Below are positions 11,199-21,673 of a stretch of DNA of 64,000 nucleotides, in pieces. The stretch covers positions 76,001 to 140,000 of the forward strand of contig JAJOZX010005540.1 in NCBI GenBank assembly GCA_023014485.1. Direction: 5' to 3'. A program made the translations under genes and the position numbers. Under the pieces are notes generated by a model. That model ran no database searches, was not told the origin of the DNA, and saw only the letters and a list, made by a program, of their open reading frames with translations. The stretch comes from Bathynomus jamesi (Eukaryota > Arthropoda > Malacostraca > Isopoda > Cirolanidae). Position 1 is the first letter of the stretch. The number at the start of each line of letters is the position of its first letter.

Positions 11199-11302
11199 CA
11201 ATTTTCTAGGTGGTCCTAGTTTTCGAAGGTGGAGAGAATAGGGTAAAATCGCGCAACAAAAGGTTGTAATAGCAAATTTAAGCGAGGCAAAAGACACGAA
11301 TG

Positions 11303-11305
<3 letters not shown>

Positions 11306-11383
<78 letters not shown>
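11306..11383. repeat. (GA)n microsatellite
   Basis: About 39 uninterrupted GA units. Any open frame here (Arg-Glu or Ser-Leu runs) is an artefact of the repeat. Confidence 0.97.
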
Positions 11384-11386
<3 letters not shown>

Positions 11387-11608
11387 TCTACGGAAACTTC
11401 CCGCGTATTTCCATCATCATTGAGGCGTTCATTTTTGTTTAAAATACGACACACAGTGGAATTCAGCTTTACAAAAAGCGTGGCCTCAACCTCAACTAGA
11501 CACATTTTAGGCGAATGAGTATAACCTCGGGTACTAAAGCAAGACCAATATACAATAATGGTCAGGAAAAAGTGGTACACAATGTAAAAATATGTAAAAA
11601 TATAAATA

Positions 11609-11683
11609 CCGGGTGATCCATTTAAAACCGTACCCAAATTACATAAATTTTTAAATTTGGGTACAGTTTTAAATGGATCACCC
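11609..11683. mobile_element. Minimal 75-bp palindromic MITE
   Basis: Arms GGGTGATCCATTTAAAAC and GTTTTAAATGGATCACCC continue through CCGTACCCAAATT to a short loop. TA flanks both sides. It is essentially two terminal inverted repeats with almost no interior. Confidence 0.8.
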
Positions 11684-11824
11684 TATAGTTCACATCCAAA
11701 ATCTAATATGTACGAAAATAGGATAACTCTTTCAAAAGGACTCAAAACTTCTAAGAATTTGTAACAAAGACCCAAGGATGACGTTATGTGACAATCAAAG
11801 CGAGTTGGAAAGCTGCGAAATAAA

Positions 11825-11830
<6 letters not shown>

Positions 11831-11877
<47 letters not shown>
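11831..11877. repeat. (TA)n microsatellite
   Basis: TA run with one irregular unit, abutting the 5' truncation point of the next LINE. Confidence 0.95.
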
Positions 11878-11879
<2 letters not shown>

Positions 11880-12483
11880 TGGGGAAATATCAAACATCTT
11901 GAAAAGAGCAAACATTGTTCCTATATATAAAGGAGGGGATAGATCTCGAGCAAAGAACTATAGACCAGTGTCATTGACGTTTCATCTCACCAAAGTATTT
12001 CAAAGAATAGGAAGCGAGAAAATCTATGACTTCTTGGAGACACTGGAAAGATTCAACGAAAATCAGCACGAATTCCGGTGAGGAAGATCATGCCGATCAC
12101 AACTTATAGAGCGCTATAACACTATCCTAAACGCACTTGAAAGCAATGAAAACTACGATGTCATATACAGGGGGATTTTGCTAAAGCGTTCGACAAATGT
12201 GATCATTGTATAATAGCGCATAAAATGAAACACGTGGGAATAATAGGCAAAGTGGGGAAATAGATCTTCAATTTCCTTAGAGACGTCTACAGGTCGTCAA
12301 AATTCAAGGTATATCATCATCAGAATCAGAAGTACGCAGCTCAGTACCACGAGGAACAGTACTGGCCTCACTCCTATTCATTATCATGCTAACAGACACA
12401 GACAGTGAAGTAAACGACAACAGTATTGTAACATCTTTTGCAGACAATACAAAGATCAACGGAAAAATCAGCGATGCAAAAGA
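11880..12483 (+). pseudogene. CR1-like LINE RT, first part
   Basis: From 11899 the frame reads KRANIVPIYKGGDRSRAKNY (RT block 1), then FNENQHEF, GDFAKAFDKCDHCIIAHK (palm block) and, in shifted frames, the block before FADD. It is the same LINE lineage as 61623-64000 minus, which has ANIAPLFKGGNR and DFAKAFDKCDH. Several frameshifts and stops are present. The 5' end is truncated at a (TA)n and the RT is cut by the hAT at 12492. Confidence 0.87.
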
Positions 12484-12491
12484 GGTGAAGG

Positions 12492-13295
12492 CAGGGCCGG
12501 ATTAAATTCTTTGTAGGCCCTAGGCACTCATAACCGTAGGCCTCCAAGATAGATCTATAGGTAAAAATCCAAAACTTCACTCTTTTACGTGGAGGTCGAA
12601 ATGTGACGATAAAACCCACACTTATAGATGGAGTTTATTTCCACAACAGTTTCGATGCCCACTGGCATCCTCTTCGGGTGGATACAGAAAAACGAATGAA
12701 CAAAAGTGAGTAAGGAAACAATTCAGTAAAGGTAAGGAACATTCTAGAAGGCCAGAGACCATTAAGAAATTCACACCTAGGTTAGATCCCGTTCATCTAG
12801 AAGTAAATATTTACATTGTATACAATGTATAGGCCGCATAATATATTCATAGATCTATATAATATATAACTATCATACTTTGATACTATGACTATGATAC
12901 TTTGTCTTCGATACTATGATCTTTGATACTATAATTCTTTGCCTATGATACTATCCCTGATGAAAATAAGTATATCAAAATGGATGAAATATGATGAAAT
13001 CAAAGAATCAAACTTTGAAATTGACACGCAAAATATTTTTAATCGCTTTTGATACGACTAAATTTTTCATAATTTATAAAAAATTTGGTTGATGGTTGTG
13101 GTTACGCAACTTGCCTTTTTGATACAATATAAATTATAGGCTCTGTATTATCTGTTAATTCAAGCATATATTATTTGATTCGATATGAAACGCTCAGTGT
13201 GTATTTTTCTTTGTTATAATTTTAGTTATTATTTCGTAGGCCCTTGGGAGTTTCGTAAGCCCAAGACACTGTGCCTAATGGGTAATCCGCCACTG
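12492..13295. mobile_element. hAT-like element inserted in the CR1-like LINE
   Basis: Ends CAGGGCCGGATTA and complement CAGTGGCGGATTA, with near-perfect 8-bp duplication GGTGAAGG (12484-12491) and GGTGGAGG (13296-13303). The termini match the common CAGTGGCGGATTTA hAT pattern. The interior shows no recognisable transposase and includes irregular TATGATACTTTGAT repeats at about 12870-12960. Confidence 0.85.
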
Positions 13296-13303
13296 GGTGG
13301 AGG

Positions 13304-14190
13304 CCTTGCAGAGGAACACGAACAGAATATACAAATGGCCAGAAGACAACATGAAATTTAACACTGAGAAATTTCAGCTCTTGAGATATGGAAGAAATGA
13401 GGAGGTGAAACAGACAGCATATTATGCCCCAGATGACAGGAAATTCAGAGAAGCACGAAAGCGATCGATTTGGGTGTTATACTCGTAATGACAGATGATG
13501 CGAAATTCGAGACACAAAATCAGATAGCGATAAACAAAGCAAAAACAATCGCGAGACAGGTACTAAGAACCTTTAAAAGGAGGAACAAGACATTAATGAT
13601 TCCCCTCCTGAAAACACTGATCATACCAAAACTTAAATACTGCTCACTGCTCAGTCTTGACGTCCTCATTATAAAAAGGAGGAAATTAATAAACGAAAAA
13701 ATTCAGAATCATTTCACAACCAAGATTGATGGCTGCAAAGCACTCAACTACTGAGAAAGACTACGTAAACTAAATCTGTACTCCCTGAGAAGAAGAAGAG
13801 AGAGGTACACCATAATCTACATATAGAAAATGATCGAACGACTGGTACCAAACCTCAAACTAAACCCAATTACCATCCAAACAACGCTGGAAAATAGGAA
13901 AGGCAGAATGTGTAGTGCTCCCAAATTAAAGGCCCGACATGGGACCTCTCCTACACTGAAGAAAAATAGCTTTTCAACCAGTTTCCAAAGGACCTCAGGA
14001 ACGTTGCAGGGGTCAAAGTTGAAGTCTTCAAAAAAAGACTAGATGCCTGGCTCAGGACGGTACCAGATGAGCCGGGTGTAACTGGCTATGTGCGGTGGAG
14101 AGCGCAAGAGAGCAACTCGCTCCATCACCAAGCCATGCCTAGAGGAGGGACCACCAGCTTGACCTTCGTGTGAAGAGAGACAAACGCACG
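13304..14190 (+). pseudogene. CR1-like LINE RT, second part and 3' end
   Basis: Coding resumes after the hAT with WPEDNMKFNTEKFQLLRYGR (compare WAEDNNMKFNEEKFQLLRYG at 62400-62500). It continues with the thumb region (IARQVLRTFKRRNKTLMIPLLK), LNLYSLRRRRERYTIIYI and a decayed C-terminus. The 3' end near 14170-14190 is followed by (TA)n. Its sequence AGCTTGACCTTCGT at 14156-14169 is shared with the SINE at 10900-11152. Confidence 0.87.
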
Positions 14191-14201
14191 GAACTACTAC
14201 G

Positions 14202-14203
<2 letters not shown>

Positions 14204-14252
<49 letters not shown>
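14204..14252. repeat. (TA)n microsatellite
   Basis: About 24 TA units at the 3' border of the LINE and the 5' border of the next Tc fragment. Confidence 0.95.
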
Positions 14253-14255
<3 letters not shown>

Positions 14256-14716
14256 TCGCATAAGTCCGGCATCATAGGAGAAATTCATATTTTTTATATT
14301 TCTACAAACCATAATTCATATTTTTCTCTTTCTACAAGCCATAATGTCTGTGAGCAAGGAAGAACGAATCCAGATAATTCTACTCATAGGAAATCGGAGT
14401 CAAAGAGAGGCCGCTGCTGAATTTAACAGACTGCATCCAGACCGCGAGCCAATAACACAGAGTTGTGTTAGCAGACTTGTTGCAAAGTTTAAGGAAACAG
14501 GATCCATAGAAGGTAACCACGCAGTGGACCTTTAAGGAGGTCCATTGACGATGATACAGCGACTGCTATCCTGACTCATTTTAACAGAAGTCCCAATAAG
14601 TCTCTTTGGCGATTGTCCGCCGAGACAGGAGTGTCGAAAAGTAGCATCCATCGCATTCTTCAGGCTCACAAATGGCATCCATATAAACTTCAGATCCTAC
14701 AGAAATTAAGCGAAGA
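14253..14716 (+). pseudogene. Tc1/mariner-type transposase, N-terminal fragment
   Basis: A terminal-repeat-like start (GTGTCGCATAAGTCCGGC) is followed by an ORF from 14344 encoding MSVSKEERIQIILLIGNRSQ and a helix-turn-helix (CVSRLVAKFKETGSI). After a frameshift comes the second DNA-binding motif (RLSAETGVSKSSIHRILQAH). The fragment ends abruptly at about 14716 against an RTE-like LINE in opposite orientation, so the catalytic domain is missing. Confidence 0.8.
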
Positions 14717-15325
14717 TGATCCTAGTCACTCCACACATCCATCGGAGCATCGTCATTTCTGCCACTTCCATTTCCTTTTCCAGGCTTCTTTTCATCGGCC
14801 ATGTTTCTGCCCCATATAGTAGTGCTGGTCTTACTACTGTCTTGAACAGTTTTCCCTTCATCCTCACATTCACCTTCTTACCACACAATACTCCCGATAC
14901 CTCTTTCCAATTTTTCCAGCCAGCTTGAATTCTGTTGTTTATTTCTCCTTCCAAGTCTCCCTTCTCCTCTATGATTGATCCCAGATACTTGAAACTTTTA
15001 ACTTTCTTTATAATAAATTCCTGGACCATGACACTTCCTATTTGTCGTCTCCAGGTGCACATTTTATATACTCGGTCTTTTCTCTGCTTATTTTAAGTCC
15101 TCTAGTTAACAGAGCTACTCTCCACCTCTCTAATTTCTCTTGCACTCCCTCTCTTGTTTATGAGCACAACACGATGTCATCAGCAAACATCATGGTCCAT
15201 GGAGCCTCCTCTATCACGTCTTTGCTGATCACATTCATCACAATATCAAAAATCAGCGGACTCAGCGCTGATCCCTGGTGTAGACCAAAGGATATAATTA
15301 ACGTTACCTCGTAACTCTTTGCTGT
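14717..15325 (-). pseudogene. RTE-like LINE, RT C-terminal half
   Basis: The minus strand encodes GLHQGSALSPLIFDIVMNVI, then EEAPWTMMFADDIVL (catalytic ADD), LKISREKTEYIKC and, in the 14706-15062 frame, FKYLGSIIEEKGDLEGEINN and YGAETWPMKR. It ends in EMTMLRWMCGVTR. These blocks and their spacing are typical of RTE-type RTs. Both ends are truncated and internal stops are present. Confidence 0.88.
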
Positions 15326-15329
15326 TATA

Positions 15330-15800
15330 AGATACTAGACAACCCTGCGGTGCTGGGGCCTTCGGCCTCAGTAATTGGGGTGACTGCGGTCCTACAATTA
15401 CTGGCGAGTCAATTATTCGGTCAATAAAACTATAGAAAAGAACGCAGCCACGAAACTCTTAAGCTTCACAAATCTTGATACAATGAGTTCTGATGTGAAG
15501 CTTAAGATTTTTATTGCTGCCTTCTTTTCTAGCTAAAGTGGGCCCTACGGACCCATTTAGCTAGATCTGCGATGCTGGGGCCTTCGGTCCCCCAATTACT
15601 AGGAGGGGGGGGGGGCAATTGTTAAGCTTTACAAACGTTCCTCGTGAACTTGAAGTAAATATTAAGTGTTCACTGCCTTAATTTTTTTTCAAAATCTTCG
15701 GTATCCGATTTCAGCTTTTGAAATAATTTTTTTTGACAGACTGAATTATTTTTTGATAGACTCTGCCGCAATTATTTTATATAGATAGATAGATAGATTT
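15330..15800. repeat. Dispersed Helitron-like repeat, subfamily with inner palindrome
   Basis: Shares CTATAGAAAAGAACGCAGCC, the inverted AAGCTTCACA/TGTGAAGCTT pair and AGCTAAAGTGGGCCC with 36945-37320. Related conserved strings occur at 16930-17370 and 27503-27780. A (TAGA)n run at 15779-15798 ends it. Assignment to a Helitron lineage is by similarity to the better delimited copies at 18590-18966 and 21674-22063. Confidence 0.55.
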
Positions 15801-16613
15801 CAGATACGAATAACTTTTCACGTTCGCAGGTGTAACGTTCATAATCTGGATTTTTTTGCCGAGACATGTACGAATTGGAGTTTATACAGATAATTTTCAG
15901 CGATGAATCTCATTTTCTGGTTTCCGAAGTTGGAAATACTTTGCAAGATAAATGAAGGATGACAACAACTTGACAAGAGATCAACTATTCACTTGTCTTG
16001 CACCACGAAGCATCCTGAGAAGGTTATGGCCTGGTCCTGGTTTGGATTCTATGGAACAGATTTGTGTTTTGTGAAGGGAATGAATAGCCAAAAATATGTA
16101 TGGATACCACTGTTGAAAGAAAAGTTCTCTCGCTAACAACTAGTTTGGACGCAGTAAATGGTTGTTTTAACAAGATTTGGTACCGTGTCATACAGTAAAT
16201 GTCGTGAAAAAGTTTTTTCAGGAAAACGGCACTGAAGTATTAGAATGGCCCTGAAATTCACCAGATCTGAATCGGGTTGAAAATCTTTGGTCAATTTTGG
16301 AGAGACGAATGCAAAAGGAAGACATTTCAACTGAGCAAAAGCTAAAAGAAGCCTTTGTGAGTACTGGTTGAGTGATACAGAAATTACTAACATTTCTAAA
16401 TCATTGATGGAGTTCATGCCAAGACGAGTTGAAGTACTTTTAAAAACAAAGAGTGGGAGGGAGATGGGGCAGGGGAGGGGTCACCCAAAGTATTACAATA
16501 AAAATACTCCCATGGCACACTTTTATTTCAGTCCTAAATATATTTATCTCAAAATTCCTTCACACTAACGTAAAAGCAGTGCTCCCATTTTTTTCTGGCC
16601 AGTAATGTATAAA
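15801..16613 (+). pseudogene. Tc1-like transposase, catalytic part, decayed
   Basis: Fragments read FSDESHFLVSEVGN (first Asp), HPEKVMAWSWFGFYG-like, then SPDLNRVENLWSILERRMQ (third acidic residue as Glu, so DDE type) and KLKEAFVSTG. The block with the second Asp is damaged. The right end AGTGCTCCCATTTTTTTCTG followed by GCCAGTAATG near 16578-16610 resembles a Tc1 terminal repeat. The N-terminal half is absent. Confidence 0.75.
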
Positions 16614-16881
16614 AGAATGTTGAAGCAATATGAACCGAAAAATTATGTTTGTCTATTACACGAATATTATGGAGGAAGTTGTCACTTTTGATAGATTAAA
16701 ATCTGAAAGACAACGTGCTTTTTACGATAATAGAGGTGGAAATCCGATTGGATACAATTCGTGAAGTGACCTACGAGACCCTAACATGCATATATAAACA
16801 TATGAATGACCCTTCTTTGTTTTAAAAAAAGGATCCAAGGATGATATTGAACGAAGGTGGGACAAATATATAAAAATATTA

Positions 16882-16885
<4 letters not shown>

Positions 16886-16929
<44 letters not shown>
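16886..16929. repeat. (TA)n microsatellite
   Basis: TA run of about 44 bp. Confidence 0.95.
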
Positions 16930-16931
<2 letters not shown>

Positions 16932-17370
16932 AGCTGTTATGCCCAGCACTTGCTTGGGGTGGGCTGAGTGAGGATATTAAATTTTAATTATTCAAATCGT
17001 TTTTTATTTTTTGTCATATCAGAAAAAACTTTTACGTTTCTGAACCGATTCCGACCAAACTTCGTATGGTGGATGGGGGTGATGAGTAATGAACAAAAAT
17101 ATACGTGACCAGCCCATCCCCCTCGCCAATTACTCGGCCCGATGGCCCCAGTACCGCGATAAAACTATAGAAAAGAACGCAGCCATGAAAATCTTAAGCT
17201 TCACATTGCCGCCCGTAACAATAAATTATTCCCTCAACTTTTTTCCCTCTAAATATTATCCTATTTTTAAAAAAATTCAGCTCTTTTTGGAGACCCGAAA
17301 GTTAACAAACGGACAGACAGAATCACACACAACTTGCTTTAATATAATAGATATATATATCGACGTTTAA
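16930..17370. repeat. Dispersed Helitron-like repeat
   Basis: Contains CCGATTCCGACCAAACTTCG and the CGTATGGTGGATGGGGGTGA block shared with 27503-27780, then CTATAGAAAAGAACGCAGCC and CTTCACATTGCCGCCCGTAA. It ends with GGACAGACAGAATC and ATATAATAGATATATA. Such CTGTCTGTC/ATATA ends are typical of non-autonomous Helitron-like families. Confidence 0.55.
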
Positions 17371-17445
17371 GACATATCGCCAGATTAACTTAAGTTTGAG
17401 GAAAAGTTTCACTGTTTTATACAAAGCACCGCTATACCTATACAT

Positions 17446-18450
17446 TAGGATTAGGGTTTCTCCTTATATGCCAATTTATAAGCCAATTCCCAGGAAATCC
17501 AGGAAATGGTTGTATATTTAAGAGAACAGTAATTTTTTTTATTGTTCAGTGATAAAATACCCTTTTAGAATTGGGATAACCAATTACTTATGCCTAGATG
17601 ACCACTTTTGCATTGTAATACTTGAATTGAGTTTACCAATCAGTGGTAGCAATTTATTATTTATTAAACATAATATTTATCATGCTATTCATCTGCAGGG
17701 GACAAATAAAAGGCTAAAATATTATATTCCTTTAATTATAATTAAGTGCATTTGCAAATAAAAAAAGAAAAAGAAAAAACTTCATTCAAAAAGAATAATT
17801 TATACCTTTTATCTCAACATATTTTATCTTAAAATATTTAAAGAGTCAATCAACATTTTTAAAATAGCTTCTTAAAAAACATAAACAATCGATACTTCTA
17901 TCACTAAGACGAGTTCTCAACTTGGTGATAAATAAACCTGCTGCAGAAAAGGCTCTTTCTGATTCAACAGAGGTTGGCGGAATGGTTTTCAGTGCATCAA
18001 ATAAATTCATGATGTTTGAAGTTCTGTTCCCTATTGTCTAGAATAACTACAGTTATTGCTTCAAATGCTTGCTTAAACTCTGAGCAAGATGAGTTGCCTG
18101 CGATCGCTAGATAATATACTGAGACTCGGTTCCTTGTATTATACGCAGCACTAGCGACATTCCCTCGGCCAATTTTTGGCATACGGGCCCACTTTTAGAT
18201 TGCTCTAAGTTGCTAATGCTAGTAGGTGTTCATTTAAGAAAGCAGAAAAGTAGAATAAAGTGTGGTAAATATTATGCAGTTTTCTTTAATTCTACCCAAG
18301 AGTCTTCTAATAACAAAAGAAAAAAACAAATAAATCAATAAAAAATAAATGAAGTCATTTTAAAATTCCGGGATTTCCCGGGATATTTGTCCAATTCCTG
18401 GAATTTTCAAATCCAATAAAAACAGCCGGGATCCGGGGAAAGAAACCCTA
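17446..18450 (-). mobile_element. hAT element, second copy of the CCCGGG-rich family
   Basis: A perfect 8-bp duplication CTATACAT lies at 17438-17445 and 18451-18458. The right terminus reads TAGGGTTTCTTTCC on the minus strand; the left reads TAGGATTAGGGTTTCTCC, apparently with a 5-bp irregularity. Subterminal TCCCGGGA-type motifs match the element at 8994-9763. It encodes a partial transposase. Confidence 0.9.
17846..18180 (-). pseudogene. hAT transposase C-terminal part
   Basis: The minus-strand frame from 18180 begins MPKIGRGNVASAAYNTRNRV and, after a frame change near 18000, gives IPPTSVESERAFSAAG, LRTRLSDRSIDCLCFLRSYF and a stop at 17846. This is the hAT dimerisation domain, close in sequence to that at 9160-9399. 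The upstream catalytic region is missing. Confidence 0.87.
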
Positions 18451-18459
18451 CTATACATC

Positions 18460-18570
18460 CACCCATTCAGAGTACGAGCAGCTCGCAGCATCACTGCCAG
18501 TTACATATTGAGTCAACGTACAAACAAGGCTTAAAATTCCGTACGTGGTTCCTCACCAACAGAAATAACG
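18460..18570. repeat. Unclassified dispersed repeat, copy 1
   Basis: Shares TACGAGCAGCTCGCAGCA and a following CACTGCCA/CATTGCCA with 47195-47300. No coding or terminal structure was recognised. Confidence 0.5.
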
Positions 18571-18589
18571 ATGTTCTCTATTATGATAA

Positions 18590-18966
18590 CTAGTACAGTT
18601 CCCGTCGCTTCGCTGACGGTTAGACAGGCTAAACTACAAAAAAAGAACCCAGCCGTGAAAATTTTGAGCTTCACATTGTGTCAACATTTCTGAATCTGGT
18701 ATCTCCCAAAACCTCCTCACCCCCATTCATAAAACTTGGGGGCTAACCCCCTCCCCCATTACCCCCACCCCTCCCCATTTACCCCACCCATCCCCCATCC
18801 CCACCCTTCCCCATTGCTAAACTACAGAAAAAAACACAGTCATGAAAATCTTGAGCTTCACATTGCCGTCCGTAATACAATTTCTGAATTTTTTTCTCAA
18901 TTTCTGAAAGTGTGACGGACAGACGAACAGACGGACAGACGGACAGCTCTCTTATTATAATATAGA
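18590..18966 (-). mobile_element. Non-autonomous Helitron-like element, copy 1
   Basis: On the minus strand it starts TCTATATTATAATAAGAGAG (5' flank A) and ends with a GC-rich hairpin (CCGTCAGCGAAGCGACGGG) followed by CTAG (3' flank T). TC start, subterminal hairpin, CTRR end and insertion between A and T without duplication are Helitron hallmarks. It lies in inverted orientation to the copy at 21674-22063. Confidence 0.8.
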
Positions 18967-20140
18967 TAGATGATAATTTAATTAACGGTCAAATTCATAA
19001 ACGTTCCTTACTTGTGCTGTTCCTTCGTGCTGCAGACACTCCCGGTTTTATTTGTACGCGGGAACAATTCAGTATAAATAAAAGAAATATTTAATTTAGT
19101 GTAAAAACATTTTTATTAAATTTAAAAATCAACGAAACTAAATAAATTTATATTCCTTAATTTTTATTGTTTTTTTTACACGCGAGATTTTTACACAAAA
19201 TCTATTCCAAACTATTTTACAAAAATCCATCCTTTTTCAACGGTCACACGCAGCTTTTATTTAAAAGAAAATATACTTCACATTGCCAAACCAGTAAATT
19301 CTATTTATTTTTGGAGGAAAGAGGATAAAGGATTTGAAACTAATAAACGAAGCCATCGATTTTGCAGAGTTGCTTGGATCAGGTCAGTTTTTGTAAATAG
19401 GATTCAATGCGCGAGAGAAGGATATTGAAAATGGGGGAGGGGGTGGAGGTAATGGGGGAGGTGGGTTATGTAACAAGGGGGTGGGGGTTAAACCCCCAAG
19501 TTGCATAAAAGGGGGTGAGGGGGGTTTGGGGGGAGGGAAAATGACCTCTCCCCAAAGGAGTAATCCTAACGTGCCCTCGCCGTAGGCGAGTTTGTGAACA
19601 ACAAGCCCCGCCCGTATGGCAGGGAGCCGAAGACTCTGCTTGTCATAGATTAAAAAAAAAATTGGCAAAACAATGTTCTCAATTTCATTCACAGAACCCT
19701 TTTTTCTCCCCCCATGTATTTTACCAAAGCTTATTTATATCTGTTTGATCCAAACTCGCATTATATAACAAATAATTTCATACAAACGATTTTGAACAGA
19801 AAATTTTAAGCTAGTGAAACCTCAACATTTACTTTAAGCTCAAGGGCTATTAGATTTGGAGTGTAGCTTAACAAATTTGGTTTTAGTGGCTTTGGATGTG
19901 AAGCTCAAAAATTTTATGGCTGTAGTATTTTTCAAATTTATTCTCTCACTAGCTTTCTCCGACTTCACGGAAGAGTATTAAATTTTGTTGAAGCGTGACG
20001 TGACTAGATATAGGTAGGCTTTGGCTATACTGAACCGATGGATAACCAACCGATTATTTTTGTGTCTTTTCACGAAAAATATGAACATTTACAACACAGT
20101 GCTCGAATTTTGCTTTAAAAATATTAAAAATATTAAAAAT

Positions 20141-20142
<2 letters not shown>
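18967..20142. other. No gene seen; G-rich stretch at 19425-19560
   Basis: AT-rich apart from a stretch of GGGGGAGG-type runs at 19430-19545 and a CCTCGCCGTAGGCGAG hairpin near 19575. 19795-19990 contains AAGCTCAAAAATTTTATGGC and CTTCACGGAAG strings related to the Helitron-like repeats and to 59236-59420. Confidence 0.4.

Positions 20143-20171
<29 letters not shown>
20143..20171. repeat. (TAA)n microsatellite
   Basis: About ten ATA/TAA units next to the left arm of the Penelope-like element. Confidence 0.9.
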
Positions 20172-20465
20172 GAAAGTCGATATCAGCCTGTCTTTATAAA
20201 GGATTTACATTTAATTTCCAATATTCTGAATAGTTTTTTATTTTCAGTACTAAGTTTCTTAATAATAATTCTAGATAAGAATTTGCAGTATGCTAAGAAT
20301 ACTGTCTTCATTTTTTCTTCTGCGGACGCTTTCGTTCATATACTTTGAACATCTTCAGAGCTTTATACATAATTTTAAAGTAAAATGGGTTATGTATATA
20401 TATTTTTTATTGTAAATTGATACAATTTCAAATTAATTTAAGAATATTCGAAAGTTCATTAAATT

Positions 20466-21245
20466 TTATATTAATTTTCGGTTTTTAATTTTAATGTAAA
20501 AGGCTTCGGCAATTTTTAGTTTTTGTACGTTATGTGATGAGTATAAGATTTGAAAGTTTTGCGAGATATTTTCTAATTTTAATATTTTATGATCTACTCT
20601 GTAATGTTCGTTAATTTTACTTGGACGATATTTATGTTGGTATGATCTCTCTTTAATGTGGTTTGTGGTGTAACCAATGTAAGTGGACGTACAGTCAACT
20701 CCAGGACACGTAAATTGGTACACCACATGATGTTGCTTGTCAGGGTTTTCGCTACGTGTCGAAAATGGCTTGATAACTTTTTGTTTTTATAGTATATGTT
20801 AACATTGATAGTTTTTTCTTTATCCATTGGTTTTATGTGTCTCTTTAATATATTGTTTAGACATTTTTCTTCATGTTTTAGTCTTGTTGGGTTTCTTGTT
20901 TCGAAGTAAAATTTTATACCTGTATTTTTATTTTATTTTCATCCTCCTCATTTTTGTTACATAAATTTGTTAGAGTTCGGTTTATAATATTATCGATTAA
21001 AAATAGCGGAAAATCACTGTTTATTAGATTTTGCTTTATTCTCTCAATTTCTTGATTAAATAGTTGCCAACTTGAGCATATATTGAAAGCTCTGTGCACG
21101 AGTGTTTTAATTATTGATAGTTTATATTTTTCTGGCGAGTATGAATTATAATTTAAATACGTTCCTTTGTCTGTTGGTTTAACACGTACACCAGTCGTTA
21201 AACATCCATTTTGACCAATGAATATATTAATGTCGAGAAAAGAGT
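20466..21245 (-). pseudogene. Penelope-like RT C-terminus plus GIY-YIG endonuclease
   Basis: From about 21240 the decayed frame reads LTTGVRVKPTDKGTYLNYNS-like sequence, then HRAFNICSSWQLFNQEIERI (conserved Penelope RT C-terminal block). After a frame change the 20466-20726 ORF reads MVYQFTCPGVDC, TYIGYTT, and KERSYQHKY. This is the GIY-YIG motif in the YIG form with the following Arg/His block. The domain would nick target DNA for insertion. Frame changes make the copy defective. Confidence 0.88.
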
Positions 21246-21455
21246 GTATTATTCAAGGAAGGTTCAAATGTGAATTTTAATTTACTTAGTTCTGAAGTCT
21301 TCGAATAAATAATTAAAAATAATTAAAAAACCGAAAATTAATATAAAATTTAATGAACTTTCGAATATTCTTAAATTAATTTGAAATTGTATCAAATTTA
21401 CAATAAAAAAAAAATATATATAACCCATTTTACTTTAAAATTATGTATAAAGCTC

Positions 21456-21496
21456 TGAAGATGTTCAAAGTACAGTATATGAACGAAACGCGTCAG
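21456..21496 (+). ncRNA. Hammerhead-ribozyme-like motif in the Penelope terminal arm
   Basis: CTGAAGA, T, a 5-bp hairpin GTTCA/TGAAC with loop, then GAAACGCGTC. The order CUGANGA - stem II - GAAA matches the hammerhead core apart from one extra U before stem II. Penelope-like terminal repeats are known to carry hammerheads. The inverted arm (20320-20365) has a mutated copy. Activity is uncertain. Confidence 0.4.
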
Positions 21497-21623
21497 CAGA
21501 AGAAAAAAAAAATGAAGACAGTATTCTTAGCATACTGCAAATTCTTATCTAGAATTTTATTAAGAAACTTAGTACTGAAAATAAAAAACTATTCACAATA
21601 TTGGAAATTAAATGTAAATCCTT

Positions 21624-21628
<5 letters not shown>

Positions 21629-21662
<34 letters not shown>

Positions 21663-21673
21663 TATAATAATAA
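21629..21673. repeat. (TAA)n microsatellite
   Basis: ATA/TAA units between the Penelope arm and the Helitron-like start. Confidence 0.9.

Larger units (their letters stand above)
20194..21628 (-). mobile_element. Penelope-like element with inverted terminal repeats
   Basis: Arms of about 300 bp (20194-20490 and 21321-21628) are inverted repeats with few mismatches; they include the end of the coding region. Between them the minus strand encodes the end of a Penelope RT and a GIY-YIG endonuclease. Inverted terminal repeats and a C-terminal GIY-YIG are distinctive for Penelope-like elements. (TAA)n tracts lie outside both arms. The RT core is missing, so it is truncated. Confidence 0.87.

Noticed and set aside
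11278..11637. Open reading frame of Ser-Leu repeats (119 aa) on the minus strand
   Set aside because: Produced entirely by the (GA)n microsatellite; no start context or family.
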